Of a DNA stretch of 64,000 nt, positions 1 through 8,617 are shown piece after piece (the first letter of the stretch is position 1; every line of letters begins with the position of its first letter). This DNA is from Paenisporosarcina macmurdoensis. GTDB taxonomy: Bacteria; Bacillota; Bacilli; Bacillales_A; Planococcaceae. A program made the position numbers and the translations under genes. The stretch is from the NCBI RefSeq assembly GCF_042658845.1, contig NZ_JBHSRI010000025.1:434001-498000 (forward strand). Reading direction: 5' to 3'. The notes under the pieces were generated by a model. It was given only the letters and a program-made list of their open reading frames with translations, searched no databases and was not told where the DNA came from.

Positions 1-1264
1 TAGACGGTGCTTCGATAAAATACAATGACGGTCGAGAATTAAAGACATTTTGTTTTTTATGGGCATTATAGAAATGTCCTGCATGGCCAAGTTCATGAGC
101 TAGGACAAACACTTCGTTCATGCGGCTAGACCAAGAAATTAAGATATAAGGGTGCACACCGTATGGGCTTGAACAGAAAGCACCTGTAGATTTCCCTTTA
201 TTTTGGGCAAAGTCAATCCAACGCTCATCAAACGAACGGTTGACCATGTTTAAATAATCGTCACCCATAATGGCAAGTGCATCATTCATGTATTTCTTTG
301 ATTCTTCAATCGTAATTTTAGGTTCATAAGAAGGATCTAATGGAATCTTCAAGTCTGCGAACGTCATTTTTTCTAAGCCGTGAACGTCTTGAAGAAGTTT
401 TGCATACTTACGCATATGTGGCGCAAGTTCGCTCATAATCAAGTCGATTTGACGATTAAATAGGGATTGATCAACTTCTTGACCAAATAATAAATGATCA
501 AAAATATTGTCATAACCACGTAAGTCTGAAGTGGTTTTTTCAATTTGCAACTTCATATCATAGGTTTTTGCAGTGGTATGTTGATAGTTTTTGATTTGAT
601 TAGAGAATGATTCGAATGCAGCGCGTCTTACATCTGTATCCGTTTCTGCTTCCCAGTCTCCTTCAAAAAGTACGTAGCTTAACGGATATTTTTTGCCGTT
701 AACTTCGAAGTCTTCAAACGATAAATCGACCATCTTAGTCGTGTTGTATAACTCATAAGGACCACCGAATGATGAAGAATAAGCGGCTAACGTTTTTTCT
801 ACTTCAGGATGAAGCTGATGTGGTTTCCTGCGAATCAATTTTTTTAAGTAGTGACCGAATTCACTTGATTGTTTCATCGCGTCTTCTAAAATTTCTACTG
901 GTAACGCTAGTAATTCGCTATCCACAAATGATAGTTTACTGCTTAAATTTGCAGAAACTGATCCGAATTTTGCGGAACGCATCTGTGCATCACTGTCTGT
1001 TTGGTCTGTGCTATAAGCCAGGCTTGCATAAGTGCCGATTGGAACGAACTGTTCATAAATTTGTGCGTAGCCTTTTAAAGCCTCTTCAGCAGAATGTGCG
1101 TCTTTGATACTTCCTTTAAACTTGGTGCAAAAAGCATCTACTTCTTTTTCAAGTTCTACAAGTGCAGATTGGTAAGATTCTTCTGATGTGAATAAGTCTT
1201 GTAAGTTCCACGTTTCATCTATAGTAACTTCTGAACGTGTAGGTAAACTTTTAACCAATTTCAT
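1..1264 (-). CDS. pepF: Oligoendopeptidase F (M3 family), C-terminus beyond window
   Basis: Cytoplasmic zinc metallopeptidase that degrades short peptides. The reading frame starts at an ATG at 1264 with an AGGGAGA Shine-Dalgarno sequence just upstream and is open to the window edge, so about 421 of the usual ~600 residues are visible. The zinc-binding HELGH motif lies at residues 390-394, the expected place for PepF, preceded by FVLA and followed by AGHFYN. The N-terminal helical region (SLPTRSEV, DETWNLQDLF) is typical of the family. No neighbour on its 3' side is visible. The family is secure; substrate preference cannot be read from sequence. Confidence 0.93.
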   Translation of the reverse strand, partial: MKLVKSLPTRSEVTIDETWNLQDLFTSEESYQSALVELEKEVDAFCTKFKGSIKDAHSAEEALKGYAQIYEQFVPIGTYASLAYSTDQTDSDAQMRSAKFGSVSANLSSKLSFVDSELLALPVEILEDAMKQSSEFGHYLKKLIRRKPHQLHPEVEKTLAAYSSSFGGPYELYNTTKMVDLSFEDFEVNGKKYPLSYVLFEGDWEAETDTDVRRAAFESFSNQIKNYQHTTAKTYDMKLQIEKTTSDLRGYDNIFDHLLFGQEVDQSLFNRQIDLIMSELAPHMRKYAKLLQDVHGLEKMTFADLKIPLDPSYEPKITIEESKKYMNDALAIMGDDYLNMVNRSFDERWIDFAQNKGKSTGAFCSSPYGVHPYILISWSSRMNEVFVLAHELGHAGHFYNAHKKQNVFNSRPSLYFIEAPS

Positions 1265-1782
1265 CTCTCCCTTTTATTACGGATATCGAACTAATAATAA
1301 GTATAGTTGTATTTGTTTAAACATTCACTCTTTTTGTTGTTATTAGATTTTTTTTTCAATAGATTTGTTAAAGAATGTTGAAAAAACAATTGAGTGTATC
1401 ATCTGAAACATAAAAAAATGTTATAAAAGGTTATTTGCAAAGTGAGGGGTTCTCAATCTGACTTTTTGGCGTTGACGTCTGAAAAAAGAGCTTTGACGTC
1501 TGAAAAAATGGTGTTTACGTCTGAAAAAGATGCAACGGAGAAAAAAAGTAAGTTGATTTTAGAAATTGAGCATCGAAGTAGGAATCCAATATAGGATCCC
1601 ATTAAACAAGAGGAAATGTTAAAGAAAGAACGATAAACAACAATATTATTTAACAAAGCCTTTTCAATAAATAGGGAGTAAAGATGTTGAATGAAACTGA
1701 TATAATTCAACATTTTAAAAAGGAGTTAAATAAAACTGATAATTCTTAATAATTCGGGTATTAATAGTTGGAGATATTTATT
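1265..1782. other. Intergenic region with a 21-bp-period array
   Basis: No convincing gene. Positions 1457-1540 hold four 21-bp units beginning TCTGA (described separately). The rest is AT-rich. An 86-residue reading frame on the minus strand from 1713 crosses the array but has no Shine-Dalgarno sequence. Confidence 0.6.
1457..1540 (+). repeat. 21-bp-period array A1 (TCTGAAAAA word, 4 units)
   Basis: Units start at 1457, 1478, 1499 and 1520, exactly 21 bp apart. Each begins TCTGA, usually TCTGAAAAA, and the first three end TTKACG; the middle ~6 bp differ. The same word and period recur at 17276. Upstream and downstream sequence shows no further unit. Function unknown. Confidence 0.9.
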
Positions 1783-1811
1783 TTGACGGACTGTTTTCCA
1801 TGCTATAAGAT
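1783..1811 (+). promoter_or_regulatory. Sigma-A-type promoter of the amino-acid ABC operon
   Basis: TTGACG at 1783-1788, a 17-bp spacer, then TAAGAT at 1806-1811. It lies 42 bp before the substrate-binding-protein start, with AGGAGG between. No riboswitch or T-box-like leader fits in the short 5' region. Confidence 0.65.
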
Positions 1812-1853
1812 AATTAATACCAAGTAAGTTTATCTGAATTAGGAGGAAATGAA

Positions 1854-2678
1854 ATGAAAAAAATTAGTGCTTTATTTTTAATGATACTAACTGCTATTTT
1901 TGTGTTATCAGCTTGTGGAACGGCAAAAGATGATAATGCAGCAAAAGATGATAATAATACGGGATCTACAGAAGGTGATTTATTAGCGAAAGTTCAAGAA
2001 GATGGAGAGTTATTAGTTGGTACAGAAGGAACGTACCCACCATTCACGTACCATGACGAAACTGGTAAATTAACTGGTTTTGACGTTGAAATTGCTGAAG
2101 AAATTGCTTCACGTTTAGGTGTCGAGGCTAAATTTATGGAAACGCAATGGGATGCAATGTTTGCAGGTCTTGACTCTAAACGTTTTGATATGATTGCTAA
2201 CCAAGTAGGTATTAACGAAGAACGCATGGAAAAATATGATTTCTCTGAACCATATATTTCTTCTGTAGCTGTTTTAGTAACACAACAAGGTAATACAGAT
2301 GTAAAAACCTTTGAAGATATTGATGGATTAAAATCAGCACAGTCTTTAACAAGTAACTATGCAGAAATTGCTAAATCAAATGGTGCAGAATTAGTAGGCG
2401 TTGATGGATTTAATCAAGCAATAGAATTGTTAAACTCTAAACGAGTTGATGTAACGATTAATGATAATTTATCTGTTCTAGATTTCTTAAAACAAAAACC
2501 AGATGCAAATATCCAAATTGTAGACGAAGCTGGAGATGCAGCACAAAGTGGATTGATGTTTAATAAAGGTAACGAAACGTTAGTTGAAGCAGTAAATGAA
2601 GCGTTAAACGAAATGATTGAAGATGGCACATATGAAAAAATTTCAGATAAATGGTTCGGCGAAAATGTTTTGGAATAA
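1854..2678 (+). CDS. Polar amino-acid ABC transporter, substrate-binding lipoprotein (TcyA-like)
   Basis: Extracellular receptor of an amino-acid importer, anchored as a lipoprotein. The N-terminus is a lipoprotein signal with lipobox LSAC (Cys21), followed by an Asp/Asn/Lys-rich linker. The mature part is the SBP_bac_3 fold: LLVGTEGTYPPFTYHD at the ligand cleft and GFDVEIAEEIASRLG. AGGAGG lies 7 bp before the ATG. It is followed by a permease that overlaps its stop codon and an ATPase, so the three form one operon. Sequence character is closest to cystine-type systems (TcyABC of Bacillus), but the substrate is an inference. Confidence 0.9.
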   Translation: MKKISALFLMILTAIFVLSACGTAKDDNAAKDDNNTGSTEGDLLAKVQEDGELLVGTEGTYPPFTYHDETGKLTGFDVEIAEEIASRLGVEAKFMETQWDAMFAGLDSKRFDMIANQVGINEERMEKYDFSEPYISSVAVLVTQQGNTDVKTFEDIDGLKSAQSLTSNYAEIAKSNGAELVGVDGFNQAIELLNSKRVDVTINDNLSVLDFLKQKPDANIQIVDEAGDAAQSGLMFNKGNETLVEAVNEALNEMIEDGTYEKISDKWFGENVLE

Positions 2679-3366
2679 TTTTTCCATCGACCCTGAAAAA
2701 TTGGAGCGCTCTTTAGATATTGCACAATCTTCCCTTCAGCCTTTGCTGGAGGGTGCTCTTGTATATACGCTTCCTTTATCGCTTATAGCTTTCGTTTTAG
2801 GACTTACTTTAGCTGTATTAACAGCTTTAGCCAGAATCTCTACAGTGAAACCATTCCAATGGATTGCACGTATTTATGTGTCCGCAATCCGTGGGACACC
2901 TTTGCTAGTTCAACTATTTATTCTGTTTTATGGGTTGCCGTCAGTTGGAATTGTCATTGATCCATTTCCAGCAGCAGTAATTGGATTTTCATTGAACGTT
3001 GGGGCTTATGCTTCGGAAGTCATTCGTGCAGCTATTTTGTCCATACCAAAAGGTCAATGGGAAGCCGCTCATATGATTGGGATGTCTTATACCCAAACAC
3101 TGAGACGCGTGATTTTACCCCAAGCAACACGTGTATCTATTCCACCGCTATCGAATACATTTATTAGTTTAGTAAAAGATACCTCATTGGCATCTTTAAT
3201 TCTCGTAACAGAAATGTTTAGACGAGCGCAAGAAATTGCCGCCACCAATTATGAATTTTTACTTTTATATACTGAGGTAGCAATCATCTATTGGATTATT
3301 TGTTTCTTCCTTTCGCTCATCCAAGGCCGATTGGAACATCGCTTCGATCGCTACGTGTCGAGATAA
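2665..3366 (+). CDS. Polar amino-acid ABC transporter permease (TcyB-like)
   Basis: Inner-membrane channel subunit of the His/Glu/Gln family. I chose ATG 2665 (MFWNNFS), 14 bp inside the end of the preceding gene, because the upstream in-frame ATG at 2617 would force a 62-bp overlap. The protein has about five hydrophobic segments, and the EAA loop that contacts the ATPase is visible as GQWEAAHMIGMSYTQTLRR. LVKDTSLASLI near the C-terminal third is typical of YecS/TcyB-type permeases. Overlapping reading frames suggest translational coupling with the receptor gene. Confidence 0.9.
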   Translation: MFWNNFSIDPEKLERSLDIAQSSLQPLLEGALVYTLPLSLIAFVLGLTLAVLTALARISTVKPFQWIARIYVSAIRGTPLLVQLFILFYGLPSVGIVIDPFPAAVIGFSLNVGAYASEVIRAAILSIPKGQWEAAHMIGMSYTQTLRRVILPQATRVSIPPLSNTFISLVKDTSLASLILVTEMFRRAQEIAATNYEFLLLYTEVAIIYWIICFFLSLIQGRLEHRFDRYVSR

Positions 3367-3397
3367 TATAAATGGATGAAGAAGAAAGGAGCATGAG

Positions 3398-4132
3398 ATG
3401 ATTTCAATAAACGGATTACACAAACAATTTGGGGATCTTGAAGTATTAAAAGGAATCGATTTACAAGTCAACAAAGGACAAGTGATTGTAGTCATTGGAC
3501 CTTCTGGCTCAGGGAAAACAACGTTACTGAGATGCTTGAATATACTAGAAGTTCCGACCGCTGGCAGTATCACAATTGATGAACAGACTGCAGATTTCTC
3601 TAAAACTGTGAATAAAAGAACAGTAGATTTACTTAGAAGAGAATCAGCAATGGTTTTCCAACACTACAATCTCTTTCCTCATATGACTGCCCTTCAAAAT
3701 GTGATGGAAGGGCCAGTTATCGTCAAAAAGATGTCAAAAACTGATGCACGTGCTAAAGCTGAACAGTTGTTGAATAAAGTAGGACTCGGAGACAAACTTG
3801 ATTTCTATCCACATCAATTATCAGGCGGACAGCAACAACGAGTTGGAATCGCAAGAGCATTGGCGTTAGAACCGAAAGTCATGCTGTTTGACGAACCCAC
3901 GTCAGCATTGGACCCTGAGCTTGTTGGTGAAGTGTTACAAGTAATGAAAGATTTAGCGAGTGAAGGAATTACAATGGTGGTCGTCACGCACGAAATGCGA
4001 TTTGCCAATGACGTCGCGAACGAAGTGATCTTTATGGACCAAGGTAGAATCATCGAGCGCAGTAAACCAATTGACATGTTTACTCGTCCAAAAGAAGAAC
4101 GTACTCGACAATTCTTAAACTTAATTCAATAG
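3398..4132 (+). CDS. Polar amino-acid ABC transporter ATP-binding protein (TcyC-like)
   Basis: ATPase that powers the importer encoded by the two preceding genes. Walker A GPSGSGKT is at residues 34-41, the Q-loop is in VFQHYNLFPH, the signature is LSGGQQQR, Walker B is VMLFDEPT, and the switch histidine is in VVTHEM. Length (244 residues) is standard for GlnQ/TcyC-type ATPases. An AGAAAGGAG sequence precedes the ATG. A strong terminator follows immediately, so it is the last gene of the operon. Confidence 0.95.
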   Translation: MISINGLHKQFGDLEVLKGIDLQVNKGQVIVVIGPSGSGKTTLLRCLNILEVPTAGSITIDEQTADFSKTVNKRTVDLLRRESAMVFQHYNLFPHMTALQNVMEGPVIVKKMSKTDARAKAEQLLNKVGLGDKLDFYPHQLSGGQQQRVGIARALALEPKVMLFDEPTSALDPELVGEVLQVMKDLASEGITMVVVTHEMRFANDVANEVIFMDQGRIIERSKPIDMFTRPKEERTRQFLNLIQ

Positions 4133-4150
4133 GATGCTCAACTTAATGTA

Positions 4151-4190
4151 GAAAAAAGCGATTGTTCATAGAGAACAATCGCTTTTTGTG
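4151..4190 (+). terminator. Rho-independent terminator after the amino-acid ABC operon
   Basis: AAGCGATTGTTC at 4156-4167 pairs perfectly with GAACAATCGCTT at 4173-4184 and runs into a T-tract. A-rich sequence on the other side may let it also serve the converging exchanger gene. Confidence 0.9.
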
Positions 4191-4241
4191 TATATGTACG
4201 AAGCGTAGCGGTTAGATTGTCATTAGCAAAAGTTGTGTCTA

Positions 4242-5204
4242 TTAGTTGCGAAGAATGATATAGACCATATACACAATGTAGGAAAGAGCCAGGAATATGC
4301 CTTCACGTTTTCCGATTGTAAAATGAGTTAGTGCAAAAATTAATACAATAATGGTAAATACAATTAGAATGATCATGTCTGTAAACAATGCGGTGTTCAC
4401 GCCGATTGGAGAAATAGTAGCAGAAGCCCCAAGCACAAAAAGAATATTGAATATGTTACTACCGATTATATTACCGAGCGCAATTTCACTCTCTTTTTTC
4501 AATGCGGCAATGATGGATGTGACAAGCTCGGGCAAAGAAGTACCCACTGCCACAATGGTTAAGCCGACAAGGGCCTCACTCATACCAAGAGAAAGGGCAA
4601 TGTCTGTACTATTTTTAACGACTAAATCTCCTCCAAATACAATCGCTGCAAGACCGGCTAAAGTGAAGGTTCCATTTTTTAACCAACTCTTATCTTTTTC
4701 GGCAATTTCAAGTTGTTTTTCTTCCACATCATTTCTACTTTTCCGTGCAAGTTCGTAAACATAATATAGAAATACTGCGAAGATTAATAATAGAATAATG
4801 CCATCACTGCGAGTCAAAAGGTTCGAAGTAAAGTTTTGTAAAAAGGTGTCGGCCATTAACACTAGTAAAGTGATGCCGGCCAGGAAAGAGAATGGAATTT
4901 CTTTTCGAATCGTTTGGCTTTTTACGACTAGTGGTGCAATGAATGCAGTCATCCCTAACACGAAGAGCGTATTAAACATGTTACTTCCCATCACGTTCCC
5001 TAGCGACACATCATCGTTGCCATTCAACGCAGCAATAATGCTGACCGTTGCCTCAGGAGAACTTGTCCCGAAAGAAACGATGGTCAGACCTACAAGAATA
5101 GGTGGAACACGAAGGACTGCAGAAATATTGGAAGCGCCTTTCACAAAATAGTCGGCCCCTATGATAAGTAAGGCAAAGCCGACTACTAATAATAGATATG
5201 TCAT
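4242..5204 (-). CDS. Calcium/sodium antiporter (CaCA superfamily, YrbG-like)
   Basis: Membrane exchanger of about ten transmembrane helices made of two inverted homologous halves. The alpha-repeat signatures are GTSSPEATVS in the first half and GTSLPELVTS in the second, with GN(V/I)(M/I)GSN(M/I)FN following each. The probable start is the second of two adjacent ATGs (5204, MTYLLL), seven bases from an AGAGGG Shine-Dalgarno sequence; 5207 is possible. An upstream extension to 5258 is unlikely. Ion specificity (Ca2+ versus other cations) is not decidable from sequence. Confidence 0.9.
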   Translation of the reverse strand: MTYLLLVVGFALLIIGADYFVKGASNISAVLRVPPILVGLTIVSFGTSSPEATVSIIAALNGNDDVSLGNVMGSNMFNTLFVLGMTAFIAPLVVKSQTIRKEIPFSFLAGITLLVLMADTFLQNFTSNLLTRSDGIILLLIFAVFLYYVYELARKSRNDVEEKQLEIAEKDKSWLKNGTFTLAGLAAIVFGGDLVVKNSTDIALSLGMSEALVGLTIVAVGTSLPELVTSIIAALKKESEIALGNIIGSNIFNILFVLGASATISPIGVNTALFTDMIILIVFTIIVLIFALTHFTIGKREGIFLALSYIVYMVYIILRN

Positions 5205-5328
5205 CATAAAACCCTCTTTTTTATTTAATGGTATCAAATTGTGAGTCCATTGCGCCATCGATAAGCTGTTTGGTTTGAATCATGAGGCAATAATTGCTTA
5301 AACTACTGAAGAAGGAGGAGTTTCTATT

Positions 5329-6711
5329 ATGAACAATTTTCGAGTAGAGCACGATTCCATAGGAGAGATTCAAGTACCCTTTGATAAAATGTGGGGTGCA
5401 CAAACACAACGTAGTAAAGAAAATTTTGCTATTGGAACTGAATTAATGCCAATTGAATTAATTCATGCATTTGCAGTGTTAAAGAAAGCTGCAGCAAAAG
5501 TAAACCATGATTTAGGCAACTTGTCGAAGGATAAAATGCAGGCAATTTCTCGTGCAGCTACAGAAGTTAGCGAAGGAAAGTGGAATGAACATTTTCCGTT
5601 AGTCGTTTGGCAAACGGGAAGCGGAACACAATCCAATATGAATGTGAACGAAGTAATTGCCTATCGAGGGAATCAATTATTGAAGGACGGTGGAAGTGAA
5701 GAGCTACTACATCCGAATGATGATGTGAATAAATCCCAAAGTTCCAATGATACATTTCCAACAGCCATGCATATCTCAGCTGTAGAAGTTATTCAGACAT
5801 TATTATTGCCTGAACTTGAGCGGTTACGTAATACCTTAAGCAATCAAGAGGAAGAATTTAAAGATATCATCAAAATTGGTAGAACGCATTTACAAGATGC
5901 AACGCCATTAACATTAGGACAAGAAATAAGTGGTTGGAAGCATATGGTCGCCAAGAGTGTGGAGATGATACGTGAGAGCATGATCCACGTCTCTGAACTT
6001 GCCATTGGTGGGACTGCTGTCGGAACTGGTATAAATGCGCATGCGGAGTTTGGTGACCGTGTAGCATCTGAATTAAGTGAAGATACTGGTTATAAGTTTG
6101 TGTCTTCTACCAATAAATTTCATGCATTAACGAGTCACGATCAGTTGGTCTATGCACATGGAGCACTGAAAGCATTAGCGGCTGATTTAATGAAGATTGC
6201 AAATGACGTCAGGTGGTTAGCAAGTGGACCAAGAAGTGGCATTGGGGAAATTACCATTCCTGCAAATGAGCCAGGGAGTTCAATTATGCCAGGGAAAGTG
6301 AACCCTACTCAAAGTGAAGCCTTGACGATGGTAGCTGTTCAAGTTATGGGCAATGATGTATCAATAGGCATTGCAGCAAGCCAAGGGAATTTTGAACTAA
6401 ACGTCTTTAAACCAGTCATCTTCTATAACTTCATGCAATCGGTACGTTTACTTAGTGACAGTGTGCGGAGCTTCCATGACAACTGCGTGGTGGGTATCCA
6501 ACCAAACGTGGAGCAACTGTCTCATCACGTCAGCAATTCACTCATGTTAGTAACTGCGTTAAATCCACATATTGGCTACGAAAATGCAGCGAAAATTGCT
6601 AAAAAAGCACATGAAAATGGCACCACTTTAAAAGAATCAGCACTACAAAGCGGACTTTTAACAGAAGAAGAATTCGATCGAATTGTTGACCCTTCTAAAA
6701 TGGTTAAATAA
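5329..6711 (+). CDS. fumC: Class II fumarate hydratase
   Basis: Cytosolic TCA-cycle enzyme interconverting fumarate and L-malate. The 460-residue length is normal for class II fumarases. The superfamily signature GSSIMPGKVNP lies in the C-terminal third (the catalytic serine loop), TGSGTQSNMNVNEV is the first conserved active-site block and GRTHLQDATPLTLGQE the second. AAGGAGGAG precedes the ATG. It is monocistronic and closed by a strong terminator. Aspartase is the main alternative for the superfamily, but the fumarase-like motifs and length favour FumC. Confidence 0.95.
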   Translation: MNNFRVEHDSIGEIQVPFDKMWGAQTQRSKENFAIGTELMPIELIHAFAVLKKAAAKVNHDLGNLSKDKMQAISRAATEVSEGKWNEHFPLVVWQTGSGTQSNMNVNEVIAYRGNQLLKDGGSEELLHPNDDVNKSQSSNDTFPTAMHISAVEVIQTLLLPELERLRNTLSNQEEEFKDIIKIGRTHLQDATPLTLGQEISGWKHMVAKSVEMIRESMIHVSELAIGGTAVGTGINAHAEFGDRVASELSEDTGYKFVSSTNKFHALTSHDQLVYAHGALKALAADLMKIANDVRWLASGPRSGIGEITIPANEPGSSIMPGKVNPTQSEALTMVAVQVMGNDVSIGIAASQGNFELNVFKPVIFYNFMQSVRLLSDSVRSFHDNCVVGIQPNVEQLSHHVSNSLMLVTALNPHIGYENAAKIAKKAHENGTTLKESALQSGLLTEEEFDRIVDPSKMVK

Positions 6712-6727
6712 ACATTGATTGCAGAAA

Positions 6728-6763
6728 AAAAAGACTGAGCCTCTAGGGTTCAGTCTTTTTTGT
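6728..6763. terminator. Bidirectional terminator between fumC and a convergent gene
   Basis: AAAAGACTGAGCC pairs with GGTTCAGTCTTTT around a TCTAG loop, with an A-run on one side and a T-run on the other, so it can serve both converging genes. Confidence 0.88.
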
Positions 6764-7066
6764 TTAGTCGTTTGGGAATTTATTTGCTTCTTCGGATACG
6801 ACAAATGCTAGGTCATCGTTGCCGAATAGCTGAAGAACTTCAATGAGTGTGCCTGAATCAATATCAAGGTCCAAGGGTTCATTGTTATCGATGATCGTTT
6901 TTATTGCTTCATTGGTGCCTTGGGTGGGGTAAGCTGTTTGATAAAGTTGAAACGGATCAAGCTCATGATTTTGACACCACTGCACAAACAGTTGAATCAT
7001 CACTTGTTCATCTTCTTGATATTTCTGGATTATATATTCTGTTATGCTTTGTTGATCCATCGACAT
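6764..7066 (-). CDS. Small acidic protein of unknown function (100 aa)
   Basis: I do not recognise the family. The protein is strongly acidic, mostly helical in appearance, with a YIIQKYQEDEQVMIQLFVQWCQNH segment split by a central WCQNHELDP and no signal peptide or membrane segment. The Shine-Dalgarno region is GAAAGGAG upstream of the ATG. It converges on fumC and shares its terminator. Composition and start are gene-like, and it is likely a conserved Bacillales hypothetical. Confidence 0.7.
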   Translation of the reverse strand: MSMDQQSITEYIIQKYQEDEQVMIQLFVQWCQNHELDPFQLYQTAYPTQGTNEAIKTIIDNNEPLDLDIDSGTLIEVLQLFGNDDLAFVVSEEANKFPND

Positions 7067-7180
7067 ATACTCCTTTCATTCCTATTGCGAAACGTGCGGC
7101 TAGCACAATGTACAACTGTGAAGTTTTACCCTATTTTCGACTATCAGGACGCTAGCGACAATGTACGATAACACCATAAA

Positions 7181-7373
7181 ATATGACTAAGGCAGTTCCC
7201 TTTTTATATTTAGCAGAGGTTGATTTCCGTTCCAAACGGACGCTTTCCGCGGGCATGGCCTCAGCCTCCTCGACGAGCAAACAAGTTGTGCAAAAAAATG
7301 CACAACTTGTTGTCTGCGGGGTCTTCACCTCATGCTTTTCCCGCTGGAGTCGCCGTCTTCCACTCCAATCAAC
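7181..7373 (-). repeat. Dispersed repeat R1, copy A
   Basis: On the minus strand it starts TTGATTGGAGTGGAAGACGG and includes GACCCCGCAG, a central hairpin (ACAAGTTGTGCA at 7281-7292 with its complement at 7299-7310), GAGGAGGCTGAGGCCATGCC, GCGGAAAGCGTCC and GGGAACTGCC. Two more copies lie at 44112 and 54222. The central hairpin differs between copies while both flanks are conserved. Similar GGAGTGGAAG...GCCCGCGGAAAGCG repeats are, to my knowledge, common in Bacillales intergenic DNA. Confidence 0.85.
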
Positions 7374-7565
7374 CAAAAGTTTATCATTTGACAAACAGAA
7401 ACTTATAACTGTTTACAATGTTCGAATTTAGGAACAGATAATAGACTCATGTTTCTCCGCTTTTTTATATTAGAGACTTTTTAGAAAGCCACATATTCTT
7501 TCTTGCGGCATACTAGGCAAGTGAAATCTTTTGTATGTTTTTATTATCACAGTAATTCTCCTAGC

Positions 7566-7819
7566 AAAAATAAATGAAGCAGCAAGAGGTCGAAATTGTA
7601 TCTTCGACCGAACATTTACATAAAGCAATCTTCAATTCTTTAGTTAACCAAACCAAATGTACTGTGTGCTTCCAGGTTGCAAGGGAGTGAAGGATGCACA
7701 CCCGCCGCAGGATGATCTATAAATATAGTTGGGCTTGTGACGCAGTCACAAGCCCAACTATTTGTTCTTTAGATTATTGTGCAGCAGGTTAAGCGTCCGA
7801 AGTGCACTGGAAACCCTGT
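7566..7819 (+). repeat. Structured dispersed element R2, copy 1 (full length)
   Basis: Ordered parts: AAATAAATGAAGCAG lead; hairpin GGTCGAA/TTCGACC (7588-7594 with 7603-7609); CTTCCAGGTT block; small hairpin ending CACCCGCCGCAGGATGA; a perfect 17-bp hairpin with a 3-nt loop (7725-7741 with 7745-7761, stem ATAGTTGGGCTTGTGAC); then a 3' block AGATTATTGTGCAGCA...GCGTCCGAAGTGCACTGGAAACC. TTCCAG at 7670-7675 can pair with CTGGAA at 7807-7812, closing the 3' two thirds. Further copies are at 16795 and 17695, plus a lone 3' block at 18007. Confidence 0.8.
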
Positions 7820-8014
7820 CACCCTCTATACAAGGCATCTAAGTTTTGGTGTGAAATTGGAGAAATATATTGAGAGCTCTTAATTCTTTGCGACGAGTAA
7901 GAGCAGAAGGAATTCTTTGGTACATGCGGTTCAAGCGGTCAGCACAATGTACAATAAACAGATGTGAAGTTATAACACCTCACGAAGCTAGCGCAAACCA
8001 TCGATAGACAACGT

Positions 8015-8617
8015 TTATTTAAACCAACCTTTTTCTTTAAATCTGGAGATGGCTTCAATTCGGTTCGTAACATCCAATTTATCTAAAATGACGGAAATAT
8101 AGTTTCTTACAGTACCTGTCGTAATGAACATCTGACTAGCGATTTCTTTCGTATTTTTTCCATTTGCAATGAGTTCGAGAACTTGGTGCTCGCGTTCGGT
8201 TAGAGGATTATCTTCGCCGCTGTATGCAAGTTCGACAAGTTCAGGAGCATACACACGACGACCTTCCATAATACTGCGAATAGAGTTGGCTAAATCTTCA
8301 CTCGGGCTGTCTTTTAATAAATAGCCCATAACGTTTGCCTTTCGTGCGCGTTCAAAGTATCCAGTTCGAGCAAATGTCGTGAGAATAATGACTTTGCAAG
8401 AATGTTCTTTTAACTCTTCTGCAGCATCTAAACCTGTTTTGGAAGGCATTTCAATATCCATAATGCACACATCGGGATTTAATTCGTGCACCAAAGTAAG
8501 AACTTCCTCACCATTATGAGCTTTCCCCACAACTTCCATGTCGTCCTCTAAATCGAGTAATGAACCAAGTGCACCAAGTAACATACGTTGATCTTCTGCT
8601 AGTACAATGCGAATCAT
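8015..8617 (-). CDS. desR: Response regulator DesR
   Basis: NarL/LuxR-type response regulator that activates the desaturase gene when membrane fluidity drops. The receiver domain spans residues 1-120 with the phosphoacceptor Asp54 in CIMDIEMP and the conserved Lys in LLKDSPSE. The C-terminal HTH is NPLTEREHQVLELIANGKNTKEIA split over residues ~137-160, then GTVRNYISVILDKL. The sequence is close to B. subtilis DesR over its whole length (MLLGALGSLL, ILTTFAR, NRIEAI). Its ATG overlaps the desK stop by four bases, so the pair is co-translated. Confidence 0.95.
   Translation of the reverse strand: MIRIVLAEDQRMLLGALGSLLDLEDDMEVVGKAHNGEEVLTLVHELNPDVCIMDIEMPSKTGLDAAEELKEHSCKVIILTTFARTGYFERARKANVMGYLLKDSPSEDLANSIRSIMEGRRVYAPELVELAYSGEDNPLTEREHQVLELIANGKNTKEIASQMFITTGTVRNYISVILDKLDVTNRIEAISRFKEKGWFK

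Larger units (their letters stand above)
7067..8014. other. 950-bp repeat-rich region without genes
   Basis: It contains the R1 element (7181-7373, minus orientation) and a full R2 element (7566-7819). Short stretches resembling pieces elsewhere in the window are also present: CTAGCACAATGTACAA near 7096, CAGCACAATGTACAATAA near 7939, and GCGACGAGTAAGAGCAG near 7891. Short reading frames here follow the repeats and lack ribosome binding sites. Confidence 0.6.

Noticed and set aside
1453..1713. Minus-strand 86-residue coding frame ending in FSDV heptads
   Set aside because: The heptads arise from the 21-bp array; there is no Shine-Dalgarno sequence and the N-terminal part looks like random AT-rich DNA.
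7183..7431. Overlapping short reading frames of ~80 residues on both strands
   Set aside because: They follow the R1 repeat sequence, and similar frames appear at each R1 copy in different phases.
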